A stretch of DNA of 64,000 nt, from NCBI RefSeq assembly GCF_000346485.2, contig NZ_KQ976355.1:186001-250000 (forward strand), given 5' to 3'. Positions 1 through 8,335 of the stretch are shown piece by piece. Origin of the DNA: Scytonema hofmannii PCC 7110 (GTDB lineage Bacteria; Cyanobacteriota; Cyanobacteriia; Cyanobacteriales; Nostocaceae). Every line of letters begins with the position of its first letter. Within the stretch, counting starts at the first letter, position 1. The position numbers were made by a program, and so were the translations under genes. The notes under the pieces were generated by a model. That model ran no database searches. It was given only the letters and a program-made list of their open reading frames with translations, and was not told the origin of the DNA.

Positions 1-236
1 AGAGCCAGCCGACCGCCAGCACCAACTGTGTAGTTGCGAGCAATTGTGATTTCGGAATCGCCCATGCCATCACCAATCAGCAAAATGACGTTTTTGGCGC
101 GACCAGGATTAATAGCCTGTTGAACTGACTGTAAGCGTTCTCTTGCTATGTTTTGAGCGAAAGCTGCTCCTACAGCAAGTATCGCTGCACTGGCAATGGC
201 AGCAGGAATAATAATTTGTCTGTGCTTCAAGGACAT
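1..236 (-). CDS. alkaline phosphatase, N-terminal part (runs off window)
   Basis: The reading frame starts with ATG at 236 and leaves the window at position 1. About 78 residues are visible: a signal peptide (charged start, hydrophobic IIIPAAIASAAILAVGAAFA) and then AKNVILLIGDGMGDSEIT. The IGDGMG motif carries the metal-binding Asp at the start of PhoA-type alkaline phosphatases. The product would be a periplasmic or secreted phosphomonoesterase. The rest of the enzyme, including the catalytic Ser, lies outside. The family call is firm; integrity cannot be judged. Confidence 0.75.
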   Translation of the reverse strand, partial: MSLKHRQIIIPAAIASAAILAVGAAFAQNIARERLQSVQQAINPGRAKNVILLIGDGMGDSEITIARNYTVGAGGRLA

Positions 237-393
237 GAAAATTTCTTATGAACTTGTTTTATTTGCATTCACACATTAGGAGATGTTGTTCAAGTTAGGG
301 AAAAGATTTGATTAATTTTGGGTTAATAGTAACTCTTTTTTGGTAAAAAATTATTTAGAAGTTTCTGCAAGTCAGTCCAGCCCTTCTGGTACA

Positions 394-495
394 TTCTTAG
401 GAATTGCCAAAAGGTTAGCGATATTTTTAGCATCCGCTCTAGCAGATTTGATAACTTATATTGTTACTTCTGTGCAACTGGCTTTAGCATTTCCC
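394..495 (+). pseudogene. cbiM fragment
   Basis: About 85-100 bases closely match the intact cbiM at 28.08-28.19 kb. Both encode [17 protein letters not shown] and the following [11 protein letters not shown] segment, with scattered synonymous changes. The match stops abruptly after ...LAFP. The open frame around it (340-573) has no CbiM start, no metal-binding N-terminus and unrelated flanks. This is a scrap of a duplicated transporter gene, not a working one. The remainder of 237-659 holds nothing else I can recognise. Confidence 0.7.
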
Positions 496-659
496 ACTCC
501 CACAAGCTACCGTGTACACACATCTTGGTTTGCGAATCAAATGAACGTAAAAGGAAGGAAATTTATTTTTTAAATCCTTGATTTTTTGTTAAATGATTAT
601 CAATAGGCTAAAACTATTGACAATCAACTTGATAATCTCAAAACCTGGTCTACTAAGGC

Positions 660-1163
660 TTACATCTTATTAAACCAGGTTTTTGGAACTAAGACTGAGC
701 CAGGTACACCGACTGTTGCAAATGCGTTCTCTATACCTGAAGGTAAAACAAACTCTAAGTGACGCGATGGTGTGTCTCCCAAATTAGCAAATGTATGAAC
801 ATCTTCTTCATTGGGGTTTTTATTAACAAATGTTCCAGGAGTTGCTGTAAAAGTTTCATCATTGAGTTGATAAGAGATTTCTCCTTCCAAGATGTAGGCA
901 AACTCTTTTTCCGAACCATGGATGTGGGGAAAAGGACCGCCCTGTGGAACAGTATAGAAATCGAAGAGTGAGTATTGCCCGTTGGTATCGTCACTAGTTG
1001 CGACAAAACTAGCTCGGTCCCCGATTAGCCAGTATCCAGGTCGATTTTTATCTGGTAGTACCACTGGCTCTTCAGGATTTCCTATCAATGTGGTTTCTGG
1101 AATGACTGAATTCTGTTCACCATTGTTGTACTGGTCTTGCATTGGGATTTCAACTTGTGACAC
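660..1163 (-). CDS. cupin-domain protein
   Basis: The 167-residue product has a single cupin fold. Motif 1 is seen as PFPHIHGSEKEFAYILEGE (two His plus Glu, the usual metal ligands) and motif 2 as the region ending HTFANLG. The start is GTG at 1163 behind a good AAGGAGAA ribosome site. An N-terminal stretch of about 40 residues precedes the barrel, and there is no signal peptide. Cupins of this kind include dioxygenases, isomerases and sugar-binding proteins; the substrate cannot be read from sequence. It stands alone, convergent with the cbiM scrap. Confidence 0.7.
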   Translation of the reverse strand: MSQVEIPMQDQYNNGEQNSVIPETTLIGNPEEPVVLPDKNRPGYWLIGDRASFVATSDDTNGQYSLFDFYTVPQGGPFPHIHGSEKEFAYILEGEISYQLNDETFTATPGTFVNKNPNEEDVHTFANLGDTPSRHLEFVLPSGIENAFATVGVPGSVLVPKTWFNKM

Positions 1164-1290
1164 TGTAATTCTCCTTAAATAAGAGACGAAATTAAACTGA
1201 GCATCAGATGTAGTAAGTGTTTGTACTTGCTTGTTGAAAAGGTGCAGTTCCTTATCACAGTTTAAGTGATAATACGTATTAATTCTATTT

Positions 1291-1772
1291 TTATGCTACT
1301 GCCATAAAGTAGCAGAGGATCGGCTCGCAGCATCTTTGACAGCATCCTGCAAGCTGAATTAGATCGCGCTCGGCAAACTCCGGCACAACTTCTACAACAG
1401 ACTCTTGCAAGGCTTGTATGTTAACCGCAAGGAGTTGATTGTAGTAGCCTTTGCGAATGATGTAAACAATTTGTCAATTTCCACCAATCGCAATACAGCG
1501 ATTGCAGATATATTAAGGGTATTGCGAGTGCATTGTCGATCAAAGCTGCAAATTCCTCATTTGCACAGACTCACATACGGCTTTTTCAACCCGAAGAACC
1601 TACTCAACAGAGGGAATCAAATTTTAAATTTATATTTGTCAATCTCCGTCGCATCACCTACCAAACCCATCACCACTTTGTGGTAACCCACAGATTTTTC
1701 AGGTGTGATACTCCAACTACGAATTTCTTGAATAACTCGCTCGATTTCTTCTGACAAACTGCCAGATTTCAT
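1291..1772 (-). pseudogene. decayed gene of unknown family
   Basis: On the minus strand an ATG at 1772 opens a 51-codon frame (MKSGSLSEEIERVIQEIRSW...) that stops at 1617. Coding-like sequence continues in other frames, including EEFAALIDNALAIP and, near the end, ESVVEVVPEFAERDLIQLAG before a stop at 1291. This looks like one gene of about 160 codons broken by at least two frameshifts. I do not recognise the family. The stretch 1773-2254 upstream of ziaR is AT-rich and shows no gene. Confidence 0.35.
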
Positions 1773-2254
1773 GATTATCATCATGAAGTAAAATCCTCCT
1801 AAATTATTACGGTAAATGGTCTTTTTGATTGACTTGTCGTCAATTTATTTCAGTTCGACATCTCCAAACTTTTCTTTTTAAGCTTACTTTACAAAAAATG
1901 TGATTGCCAACAAACAATCTTTAGAAAACTAACAATTCTTTTGCTAGTGTTTATTCTGAAACATAACTACTTATAATCATTGGCTAACAAGAATATTTGA
2001 AAGGTATTTTTGTAGCGTTTTTTACTTGCATTTCAGAGAATTCCTATAGGGTTGTGAGTATGCACTGCAACGTGTCCTTTGCTGACAGCGCCTAAAGAAT
2101 TATAAAAAACTATGTTTGAGCCGAATTAGAGATTGGTCAATTGTATTAGTATCATAAATAACCAAAAAATCCGCAATTCATGCCAATTACCTGCTTTGAA
2201 AGGGTTTTGAGCCATGGCAGCTATATAAAAAAGGCAACAGAACTAATTTTCTTA

Positions 2255-2294
2255 TATAATACTTGAATAGTTCTACAACTGAATAACTATTCAA
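2255..2294 (+). promoter_or_regulatory. ziaR promoter and SmtB/ZiaR-type operator
   Basis: A TATAAT hexamer (2255-2260) is followed by a perfect 10-bp inverted repeat, TTGAATAGTT (2263-2272) and AACTATTCAA (2285-2294), with a 12-nt spacer. The palindrome lies where transcription would start, about 40 bases before the ziaR ATG. Known SmtB/ZiaR operators are similar AT-rich palindromes containing TGAA...TTCA half sites, so autorepression that is relieved by zinc is the likely reading. Confidence 0.7.
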
Positions 2295-2334
2295 TTTAAG
2301 TTAAGATTGAGATTGAAAATCATTGAGTTATCCT

Positions 2335-2739
2335 ATGGATAAGCACAAAGGAAAGCAAGACTTCGACCTATTCACTAGTTCTGATGCACCAACCTGTGAC
2401 ACTCACATAGTGCATCTAGATAATGTACGTTCAAATCAGACGGAAATCCTACCAACTCCCAAGGCACAGCAGATGGCAGAAGTATTTGGGATGTTGGCTG
2501 ATACAAACCGTCTACGCCTTATATCCGCTCTTTTTAGCCAAGAATTATGTGTCTGTGATTTAGCGGCATTAACAAAAATGACAGAATCAGCTGTTTCTCA
2601 TCAACTGCGATTATTGAAAGCTATGCGTTTAGTCAGTTATCGTAGAGAAGGTCGGAAAGTCTATTATAGATTGGCTGACAGTCACGTCATCAACCTGTAT
2701 CGCTCTATTACAGAACATTTGGATGAGTCAAATGGTTAG
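2335..2739 (+). CDS. ziaR: ZiaR/SmtB-type zinc-responsive repressor (ArsR family)
   Basis: This 134-residue winged-helix repressor (ATG at 2335; an in-frame TTG lies at 2323) closely follows Synechocystis ZiaR. It has an N-terminal Cys/His region (PTCDTHIVHLDNV), ALADTNRLRL in the dimer core, ELCVCDLAA with the alpha-3 cysteines, the recognition helix SAVSHQLRLLKAM, and a C-terminal DSHVINLYRSITEHLDE that supplies the alpha-5 Asp/His/His/Glu zinc site. It should repress in apo form and release DNA on Zn. The usual target, a ziaA ATPase, is not adjacent; instead a broken CDF faces it and a short CDF follows. Confidence 0.85.
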   Translation: MDKHKGKQDFDLFTSSDAPTCDTHIVHLDNVRSNQTEILPTPKAQQMAEVFGMLADTNRLRLISALFSQELCVCDLAALTKMTESAVSHQLRLLKAMRLVSYRREGRKVYYRLADSHVINLYRSITEHLDESNG

Positions 2740-3150
2740 ATGCTGAATTGTTTAGCTATGAAGGCGACAGCACCATTGACTGCCGTTGCTGCTAAGGAGA
2801 GTGCCAACCCCAATCCCAGTTGAGTGAGCGGTTCTGGATGAAACAAGCGTTCCCAGGCTTCAAAGCCGATGCTAATGGCTGCCACCAAAATCAACGTGCC
2901 TTCTGCACCACTGGAGAAGTACCCAGCTTTGGAATGCCCAAACGTGTGTTCGGCATCGGCTGGTTTGGCAGCATAGGTTAAAGCTCACACTGCCACCAGT
3001 GCTGCCACTAAATTCACACAAGATTCAATGGCATGGGAAAGCAGTCCCACTGACCCTGTTAGCAGGTAAGCCCAAACTTCAGAGCAATAGTGACAACTGC
3101 TGCTGCAATTGACAGAAAAGCGTAAGAGCGGGCTGTTCGACTACGGATCG
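2736..3150 (-). pseudogene. cation diffusion facilitator (CDF), broken
   Basis: On the minus strand the sequence reads as the first half of a CDF exporter: RSYAFLSIAAAVVTIALKFG (TM1), then after a frameshift LLTGSVGLLSHAIES (metal-site helix, with His where Asp is usual), NLVAALVAV, an in-frame TGA, ALTYAAKPADAEHTFGHSKA, and a further helix ending at a stop that overlaps the ziaR terminus. One frameshift, one nonsense codon and loss of the C-terminal half show that it is dead. Together with ziaR it suggests an ancestral Zn sensor-exporter pair. Confidence 0.8.
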
Positions 3151-3286
3151 CAGTTACTCAATAGTGATTTGGAACTAACAGTAACAAATTTTGCTTAAAC
3201 CGTCATCAGTCCTCAGGTTACTACATCAAAATGATACTTTCATTAACGAAATGCTTTGGCATTGACAATTATTCTACTGATTTAAA

Positions 3287-3937
3287 GTGCGAAAAATGCA
3301 TTTACTGCAAATAGAAGTTAAACAAAGTACAGGAAAATTACGGTTACTCATGTACGTTTTGGGACTGCGGAGTAGCATCTTCTTGATAGAACTAGGAGTT
3401 GGTATATGGAGCAATAGCCTATCACTAATAGCAGGTTCAGGGCATTTATTTTCAGATTTATTGAGTATAGGATTGACAATGTTAGTAACCTGGTTTGTAC
3501 AAGGTCATTTCATAGGTGAGGCGACTTCTGAATACCAGCGCGTAGAAATCTGGGTGGCGTTGCTGAATGGCTTGAGCTTGATGGCGATCGCACTTCTAAT
3601 TGTCTGGGAAGTTATTGGCCACTTACAATCCCCAGAGCCAGTAAAAGGTTCAGCGATGCTAATTGTAGCAGTACTGAGCATAGTAATTAACGGCTTCAAT
3701 ATTCATTTATTGCATGAAGAGAGTCACCATGACCTGAATGTGCGCGGAGTTTTCCTACATAGTGCTGCTGATGCTGCTAGTTCTTTTGGCGTGTTGCTTT
3801 CTGCTATTGCTGTATATTTTTGGCATTGGCTGTGGGCAGATGCAGTAGCTAGTTTACTTGTCGTCACCCTTCTGAGCTTTAGTGCTATTTCTCTAATTCG
3901 AGATAGTTTGCAAACTTTAAGCAATCAACATACTTGA
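3287..3937 (+). CDS. short CDF-type cation efflux protein
   Basis: The 216-residue membrane protein has six predicted helices and the two CDF metal-site motifs in order: SGHLFSD in the second helix (H-x3-D) and HSAADAASS in the fifth. It stops at about the sixth helix (ISLIRDSLQTLSNQ), so the cytosolic C-terminal dimer domain of normal CDFs (about 300 residues) is missing. The start may be GTG at 3287 or ATG at 3296. It could be a natural short form or a truncated gene. The metal is probably Zn or Cd from the context downstream of ziaR, but this is inference. Confidence 0.65.
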   Translation: MRKMHLLQIEVKQSTGKLRLLMYVLGLRSSIFLIELGVGIWSNSLSLIAGSGHLFSDLLSIGLTMLVTWFVQGHFIGEATSEYQRVEIWVALLNGLSLMAIALLIVWEVIGHLQSPEPVKGSAMLIVAVLSIVINGFNIHLLHEESHHDLNVRGVFLHSAADAASSFGVLLSAIAVYFWHWLWADAVASLLVVTLLSFSAISLIRDSLQTLSNQHT

Positions 3938-4028
3938 TATTACCAAAGTGAATATGCTTCCGTGAAGTTTGACAGCTTGTCTTTTGACGCAGGCAGTTGT
4001 TTCATGCCAAAGTGACAAACAAAAACTT

Positions 4029-4622
4029 ATGCCTCACCTATCAAGTATCAATAAAACTGTAAGTTGCACACTGTTTCTTGCCTTATTTGTCACTCCTGCT
4101 GCTGCCCACAACATTCAGGTATCGGGAAATGTGGCTGGCACTTGGCACATTGAGCCTAACCATAGCCCGAAAGCTCTTGAGCCTGCTAGAGCTTGGGTTG
4201 CACTTACCCGTAAGGGAGGAAAAATCCTGCCGCTAGAGGAAGCTAATTGTCAAATGGCTGTTTACTCACAACCTCGTAAAGAGAGTGATTCACCAGTGCT
4301 ACAACCTACTGTTAAAGCTATTGCTGCTGAAAAGTATCAAGGGATTCCCGGAGCCGATATTGTCTTTCCTAATACCGGAATTTATCAATTGGAGTTAAGC
4401 TGCACGCCCAAAACTGAAGGCAATTTCCAGCCGTTTAAGATGAAGTATGATGTTACGGTTGCAGCGGGTGTGGCTGCACCACCGTCCAAGGCTGAAACAC
4501 CCACACAGAGAACCATAGCTAGCGCGACTAGGCAAGAGTGGAATATCCCTGCGATCGCCGCTTCAGTAGTTTTAGGATTGGGAATCTTAACAATAGTGGT
4601 ATGGCGTACTGTAAAGCGTTGA
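4029..4622 (+). CDS. secreted, C-terminally membrane-anchored protein of unknown function
   Basis: I chose ATG 4029 rather than the upstream in-frame start at 3969, because a clear signal peptide follows (SCTLFLALFVTPAAA, cleavage before HNIQV). The mature part has a beta-rich region (VSGNVAGTWHIEPNH, ARAWVALTRKGG, DIVFPNTGIYQLELSC) that looks like an immunoglobulin-like periplasmic domain. A Pro/Thr-rich linker and one C-terminal helix (IAASVVLGLGILTIVVW) end in VKR. It resembles small FixH/YtkA-like periplasmic domains only loosely. Two Cys could form a disulfide. Its position among metal genes hints at a periplasmic metal role; this is unproven. Confidence 0.55.
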   Translation: MPHLSSINKTVSCTLFLALFVTPAAAHNIQVSGNVAGTWHIEPNHSPKALEPARAWVALTRKGGKILPLEEANCQMAVYSQPRKESDSPVLQPTVKAIAAEKYQGIPGADIVFPNTGIYQLELSCTPKTEGNFQPFKMKYDVTVAAGVAAPPSKAETPTQRTIASATRQEWNIPAIAASVVLGLGILTIVVWRTVKR

Positions 4623-4654
4623 ATTTTAAAGTGCGCTACATTTACATCCAGAAG

Positions 4655-4791
4655 GCAGAAGGGATTAGTTTTGGTGATTTGAGTTTTAGAGTTCGTTAAT
4701 ATCCGCAAAGCGCTATTGCTATTTGAGGAAATATCAGTTATCACTGATATGTTAGTGAAGATGGACAGCCAAGCAATTTAACTTGGCTGTC
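4655..4791 (+). promoter_or_regulatory. duplicated sensor/pump control region with operator and leader hairpin
   Basis: This stretch is a diverged copy of 18541-18690, the region between the CmtR-like repressor and the three-HMA ATPase. It includes a scrap of the repressor's N-terminus on the minus strand (ALRILTNSKTQITKT, against the functional LSKTQITKT). A perfect palindrome follows: ATATCAGT (4731-4738), TATC, ACTGATAT (4743-4750). Next is a 10-bp-stem hairpin, GACAGCCAAG (4764-4773) with CTTGGCTGTC (4782-4791). It now sits upstream of the small secreted protein at 4883 and probably drives it. Confidence 0.6.
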
Positions 4792-4882
4792 GATACCAGC
4801 ATCATAGTCCAGAACGTTTTTCTGGAATTGGTGTGAAAACATTGATGCCGTACCTTGTGTGGTCACAGAGGTTTCTAAGTAG

Positions 4883-5251
4883 ATGAACAAAAAATTTGTC
4901 CTTGCCTTACTTTCCAGCCCTGCACTGTTTGCGTCTATGCTGTCTATGGTGATGATGACCCAACCGGCTAGTGCAACTCAAACGGGAACTTCTATGGGAA
5001 CCCGTCTTTCCTGTGTACGTGACCCCCACTCAGCAACCCATCGCTTTGTATGTATGCAGCTTAGCAAAACTGCTGCGACTGCACCTAAAACAGCGGTGAA
5101 AGTAGCGCAGAACTTCCAACCAAATCAAGTCACCAATGTGGAATTCACCGAGGAAGAGAGTAATACTGCAATAGCGTTATTTGGCTGCGATTGCGTAGTG
5201 TGCATAAATGCTGTGCGTCAAATGCGAGGTCAGACTCTCATACCAGTCTAG
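4883..5251 (+). CDS. small secreted Cys-motif protein (paralogue of 26805-27191)
   Basis: The 122-residue product has a signal peptide (FVLALLSSPALFASML...ASA) and two conserved blocks shared with the 26.8 kb copy: SCV-x2-PH-x-AT-x3-VC-x2-LSK, and near the C-terminus an acidic EFTEEESNTAIALFGCDC with CDC-x2-C followed by R-x2-RGQ. The C-terminal CxCxxC arrangement could bind a soft metal or form disulfides; this is inference. I do not know a named family. It is behind a CmtR-type operator and followed by a terminator, so it is likely a monocistronic metal-induced gene. Confidence 0.65.
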   Translation: MNKKFVLALLSSPALFASMLSMVMMTQPASATQTGTSMGTRLSCVRDPHSATHRFVCMQLSKTAATAPKTAVKVAQNFQPNQVTNVEFTEEESNTAIALFGCDCVVCINAVRQMRGQTLIPV

Positions 5252-5273
5252 TGGACTAGCAAGGAAAAGAAAC

Positions 5274-5311
5274 ATAAAAGAGCTAGTGAGTAAATTCTCT
5301 GGCTCTTTTAT
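5274..5311 (+). terminator. rho-independent terminator
   Basis: The inverted repeat ATAAAAGAGC (5274-5283) and GCTCTTTTAT (5302-5311) forms a 10-bp stem with T-rich 3' flank, 23 bases after the stop of the small secreted protein. Confidence 0.65.
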
Positions 5312-5320
5312 TCCCTCTGT

Positions 5321-5342
5321 CATATCAGCATTTAATGATATG
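5321..5342 (+). promoter_or_regulatory. palindromic operator candidate upstream of CmtR-like gene
   Basis: CATATCA (5321-5327) and TGATATG (5336-5342) form a perfect inverted repeat about 50 bases before the repressor ATG at 5391. The half sites match those at 4731, 8757, 16504 and 18604, so autoregulation of the sensor-pump operon is likely. Confidence 0.55.
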
Positions 5343-5390
5343 ATAATTTAATTGAAATATGACCTAACAAACAACTGACAACTTAAGCTA

Positions 5391-5735
5391 ATGCTTATTA
5401 ATGCTCAATCTCAAGCTATCAGCTTGAAAGCGAAGCTCTTTCGCGGTTTTTCTGACCCTTCGCGGCTAGCCATTCTCGATGTACTGCGAGATGGTCCATT
5501 GACTGTAACTGAAATTGCAACGGTGACTGGTCTTAGTCAGTCGAATGCCTCCAACCACCTAGGGTGTTTGCGAGATTGTGGGCTAGTCATTAGTAAGCAG
5601 GAAGGTCGTTACGTGCGCTATCAACTTAGCGATTTACGGGTCGCCACAGTTCTGCATCTGAGCGATCGAATCCTAGCGGATGTGGCAAAAGGGGTTTACG
5701 AATGCACTCGCTATAACTGTCAGGAGGAAGAATAG
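5391..5735 (+). CDS. CmtR-like Cd/Pb-sensing ArsR-family repressor
   Basis: This 114-residue winged-helix repressor has FRGFSDPSRLAIL in the dimer core and the recognition helix SQSNASNHLGCLRDCGLV. The two Cys of CLRDC match Cys57/Cys61 of mycobacterial CmtR, and a third Cys near the C-terminus (YECTRYN) could correspond to Cys102. In CmtR these three bind Cd/Pb and abolish DNA binding. The stop is 2 bases before the ATPase start, whose ribosome site (AGGAGGA) lies inside the repressor's last codons, so both are translated from one message. A close paralogue lies at 18221-18574. Confidence 0.8.
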   Translation: MLINAQSQAISLKAKLFRGFSDPSRLAILDVLRDGPLTVTEIATVTGLSQSNASNHLGCLRDCGLVISKQEGRYVRYQLSDLRVATVLHLSDRILADVAKGVYECTRYNCQEEE

Positions 5736-5737
5736 TT

Positions 5738-8071
5738 ATGTCTAACCAGCAAACTCTTGAGGTAGTTGTTAACGGCATGGACTGTGCCGATTGTGCGCGA
5801 CACGTCCAGCAAGCTATCGGAAAACTGCCCGGTGTCAAGTCAGTCGATGCCTTGTGGTCTTCTAAGAAAGCCGTTGTCCGATTTGATTCAACTCAGGTAG
5901 ATGAAGCTGCGATTCACAAAGCTGTGGAAACTGCGGGTTATTCCATCCTTACACCCACTGTAGAGATGCGATCTGAGTTGAAACAGCAAACTCTTGAGGT
6001 TGCTGTCAATGGTATGGACTGTGCTGACTGTGCCCGACACGTTCAGCAAGCTATTGGAAAACTGCCTGGTGTTGAGTCGGTTGATGTCTTCTTGTCTTCC
6101 AAGAAAGCTGTTGTCCGACTTGACCCAACTCAAGTGGACATAACAGACATCCGCTCCGCTGTGATAGATGCTGGGTATTCGCTGGCGACGGAAACTGTAG
6201 ACAAGCCAAAACAGCAACCTCTCGGTGATTTCACTAGAACCATTCTGGTCTTGTTTGGCGTTGTCTTTGGTGCAGTGCTATTCATCACGGTGGTAGGCGA
6301 ACGGCTGGGACTATTTGAAGCTTTGACCAAATACGTCCCGTGGCCCATTGGCTTAGCCATCGTTTTGATTGGGGGCTATCCGATATTCCGCAACGTCATC
6401 CGAACTACCTTAAAAGGGAGAATCACCTCTCACACGCTCATGACCCTTGGCGTTATAGCTGCATTGGCAGTGGCAGAATGGGCTACTGCTGCTGTCGTTG
6501 TGTTTTTCATGTACATCGGTGAGTATGCCGAGAAGTTCACGGCTGAACGTGCCCGTCGAGCAGTCAAAGACTTGACGGCGATGGCTCCTCAAATGGCACG
6601 GGTCGAACGAAACGGTGTAGAGCAGGTTTTACCGGTGAGTGAGGTTCGAGTTGGCGAGACAGTGATTGTGCGACCTGGTGACAAGATTCCTGTTGATGGT
6701 GAGGTGATTAGCGGTCAAGCCACAGTAGACCAAGCGGCTATTACAGGCGAGTCCATACCCGTTGAGGTTGGTTCTGGTGCCAATGTGTTTGCAGCTACTC
6801 TAGCAAGTTTGGGCAGTCTGCGTATTCGTGCTACTCATGTGGGTGCAGACACGACTTTTGGGCGTGTAATTAAGCTAGTGCAGGAAGCTGAAATGCATCG
6901 GTCTTCTGTGCAGCGCATAGCTGACAAGTTCTCGGCTTACTTCCTGCCCATCGTGATAGGCATTGCTACGCTCACCTTCGTAGTTCGTCGCGATCCGCTA
7001 GCAACAGCAGCTGTATTGGTTGTGGCGTGTTCGTGTTCCTTGGCGCTTGCGACTCCCATTGCAATGCTAGCTTCCATCGGCGCGGGTGCCAAACGCGGTC
7101 TGCTGATTAAGGGGGGTAAATATCTGGAGGTTCTTGACCGTGCGGACGTGTTGTTGATTGACAAGACGGGGACACTCACCTTGGGGCGTCCGCAAATTAC
7201 TGATGTGATACCGTTGAGAAACATTTCTGAGTCTGAGTTACTACAAGTTGCTGCTTCTGCTGAACGTTACTCAGAGCATCCGCTAGCTTTGGCAGTGCGT
7301 AATGCTGCCCAACAAAGCCAACTCACTCTGCATGAGCCTATTAATTTTGTCGCCGTTCCTGGCATGGGTGTGCGAGCACAAGTAAATAGTCATGCTGTGA
7401 CTGTCGGTAATCGACGGATGCTGCATTCCTCAGTCTCTTTCCCGATTGTTGACGAACTGGAAGCGCAAGGAAAAACGCTACTGTTTGTAACGATAGATGA
7501 CAAACTAACTGGCATTCTCGCTGCTGCTGATACATTGCGAGCAGAAGTTCCTGGTGCGATCGCTGCTGTAAATCAATTAGGTGTGCGGCATATTGAACTA
7601 CTAACCGGTGATAATGAGCGAACTGCCGCTGCTGTCGCTGAACGCTTAGGAGTGAGTTATCGCGCCAACCTCTTGCCAGAAGATAAGATTGCCATTGTGA
7701 AATCTTATCAAGCCAAAGGTCATACTGTCGTTATGGTGGGAGATGGCGTCAACGATGCTCCAGCACTGGCGCAAGCTGACGTCGGCATCGCTATGGGGGC
7801 AGCTGGAACCGATGTGGCGATTGAAGCTGCACACGTAGCGCTGCTGCGCGAAGATTGGACGCTCATACCTGAACTCTTTAAGGTTGCCTACCGTACTATG
7901 TATGTAGTGAAGGGAAACATTGCCTTCACCGCGTTGTACAACCTTGTCGGGTTGTTACTGGCTGCGCTAGGCTTTTTGCCACCCATCGTTGCAGCTGCTG
8001 CACAATCCTTGCCCGACTTGGGTATTCTCGCCAACTCATCTCGCTTGCTCAGAATCCGCTCTCATCACTGA
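5738..8071 (+). CDS. P1B-type heavy-metal ATPase with two HMA domains and CSC motif
   Basis: The 777-residue metal pump begins with two near-identical HMA domains (GMDCADC at residues 13-19 and again near 101), each of about 70 residues. It then has the membrane domain, the actuator TGES, phosphorylation site DKTGTLT (Asp475) and the hinge [10 protein letters not shown]. The membrane metal site reads CSC (Cys431-Ser-Cys433) in ACSCSLALATP, where CPC is usual. The DCxxC HMA motif is typical of Zn/Cd/Pb pumps, which agrees with the adjacent CmtR-like sensor. All catalytic motifs are intact, so the CSC looks like a real variant and not decay. The exported metal is inferred, most likely Cd or Pb. 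Confidence 0.85.
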   Translation: MSNQQTLEVVVNGMDCADCARHVQQAIGKLPGVKSVDALWSSKKAVVRFDSTQVDEAAIHKAVETAGYSILTPTVEMRSELKQQTLEVAVNGMDCADCARHVQQAIGKLPGVESVDVFLSSKKAVVRLDPTQVDITDIRSAVIDAGYSLATETVDKPKQQPLGDFTRTILVLFGVVFGAVLFITVVGERLGLFEALTKYVPWPIGLAIVLIGGYPIFRNVIRTTLKGRITSHTLMTLGVIAALAVAEWATAAVVVFFMYIGEYAEKFTAERARRAVKDLTAMAPQMARVERNGVEQVLPVSEVRVGETVIVRPGDKIPVDGEVISGQATVDQAAITGESIPVEVGSGANVFAATLASLGSLRIRATHVGADTTFGRVIKLVQEAEMHRSSVQRIADKFSAYFLPIVIGIATLTFVVRRDPLATAAVLVVACSCSLALATPIAMLASIGAGAKRGLLIKGGKYLEVLDRADVLLIDKTGTLTLGRPQITDVIPLRNISESELLQVAASAERYSEHPLALAVRNAAQQSQLTLHEPINFVAVPGMGVRAQVNSHAVTVGNRRMLHSSVSFPIVDELEAQGKTLLFVTIDDKLTGILAAADTLRAEVPGAIAAVNQLGVRHIELLTGDNERTAAAVAERLGVSYRANLLPEDKIAIVKSYQAKGHTVVMVGDGVNDAPALAQADVGIAMGAAGTDVAIEAAHVALLREDWTLIPELFKVAYRTMYVVKGNIAFTALYNLVGLLLAALGFLPPIVAAAAQSLPDLGILANSSRLLRIRSHH

Positions 8072-8159
8072 AAAGATTACTTGCAATAGTAGAGAACCTT
8101 TGCGCTTACAGCTGTCTTGTTTGGCTACAGCGACTTCACGCCAAAAGTAGTAGAGTTTA

Positions 8160-8335
8160 ACAAGAAAGAATTCAGGAGTCAGTCGCCAGAATTCAGTAAG
8201 AATTCTGTGCGACTGGTGGATGAATAAACGGGTTTAAGTCCCCCACCAAAATTGTAAATTTGGTGGTCAACGATTGGTTGCGGGTCGGAATCCCCAACCA
8301 AATCGATTCTGAATTCTGAATTCTGACTTCTTCTT
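8160..8335. repeat. cluster of palindromic intergenic repeats
   Basis: Three hairpins follow each other: 8182-8194 with 8200-8213 (GTCGCCAGAATTC against GAATTCTGTGCGAC), 8243-8250 with 8259-8266 (CCACCAAA/TTTGGTGG), and GATTGGTTG (8272-8280) with CAACCAAATC (8295-8304). A GAATTCTGAATTCTGA run follows. Arrays like this are common non-coding repeats in filamentous cyanobacteria. The rest of 8072-8579 shows no gene. Confidence 0.6.

Noticed and set aside
4385-4744. 119-codon minus-strand frame starting at the 4731 palindrome
   Set aside because: Only the first 15-25 residues resemble the CmtR-like repressor start; the rest is antisense to the 4029-4622 gene. It is noted as a relic, not a gene.
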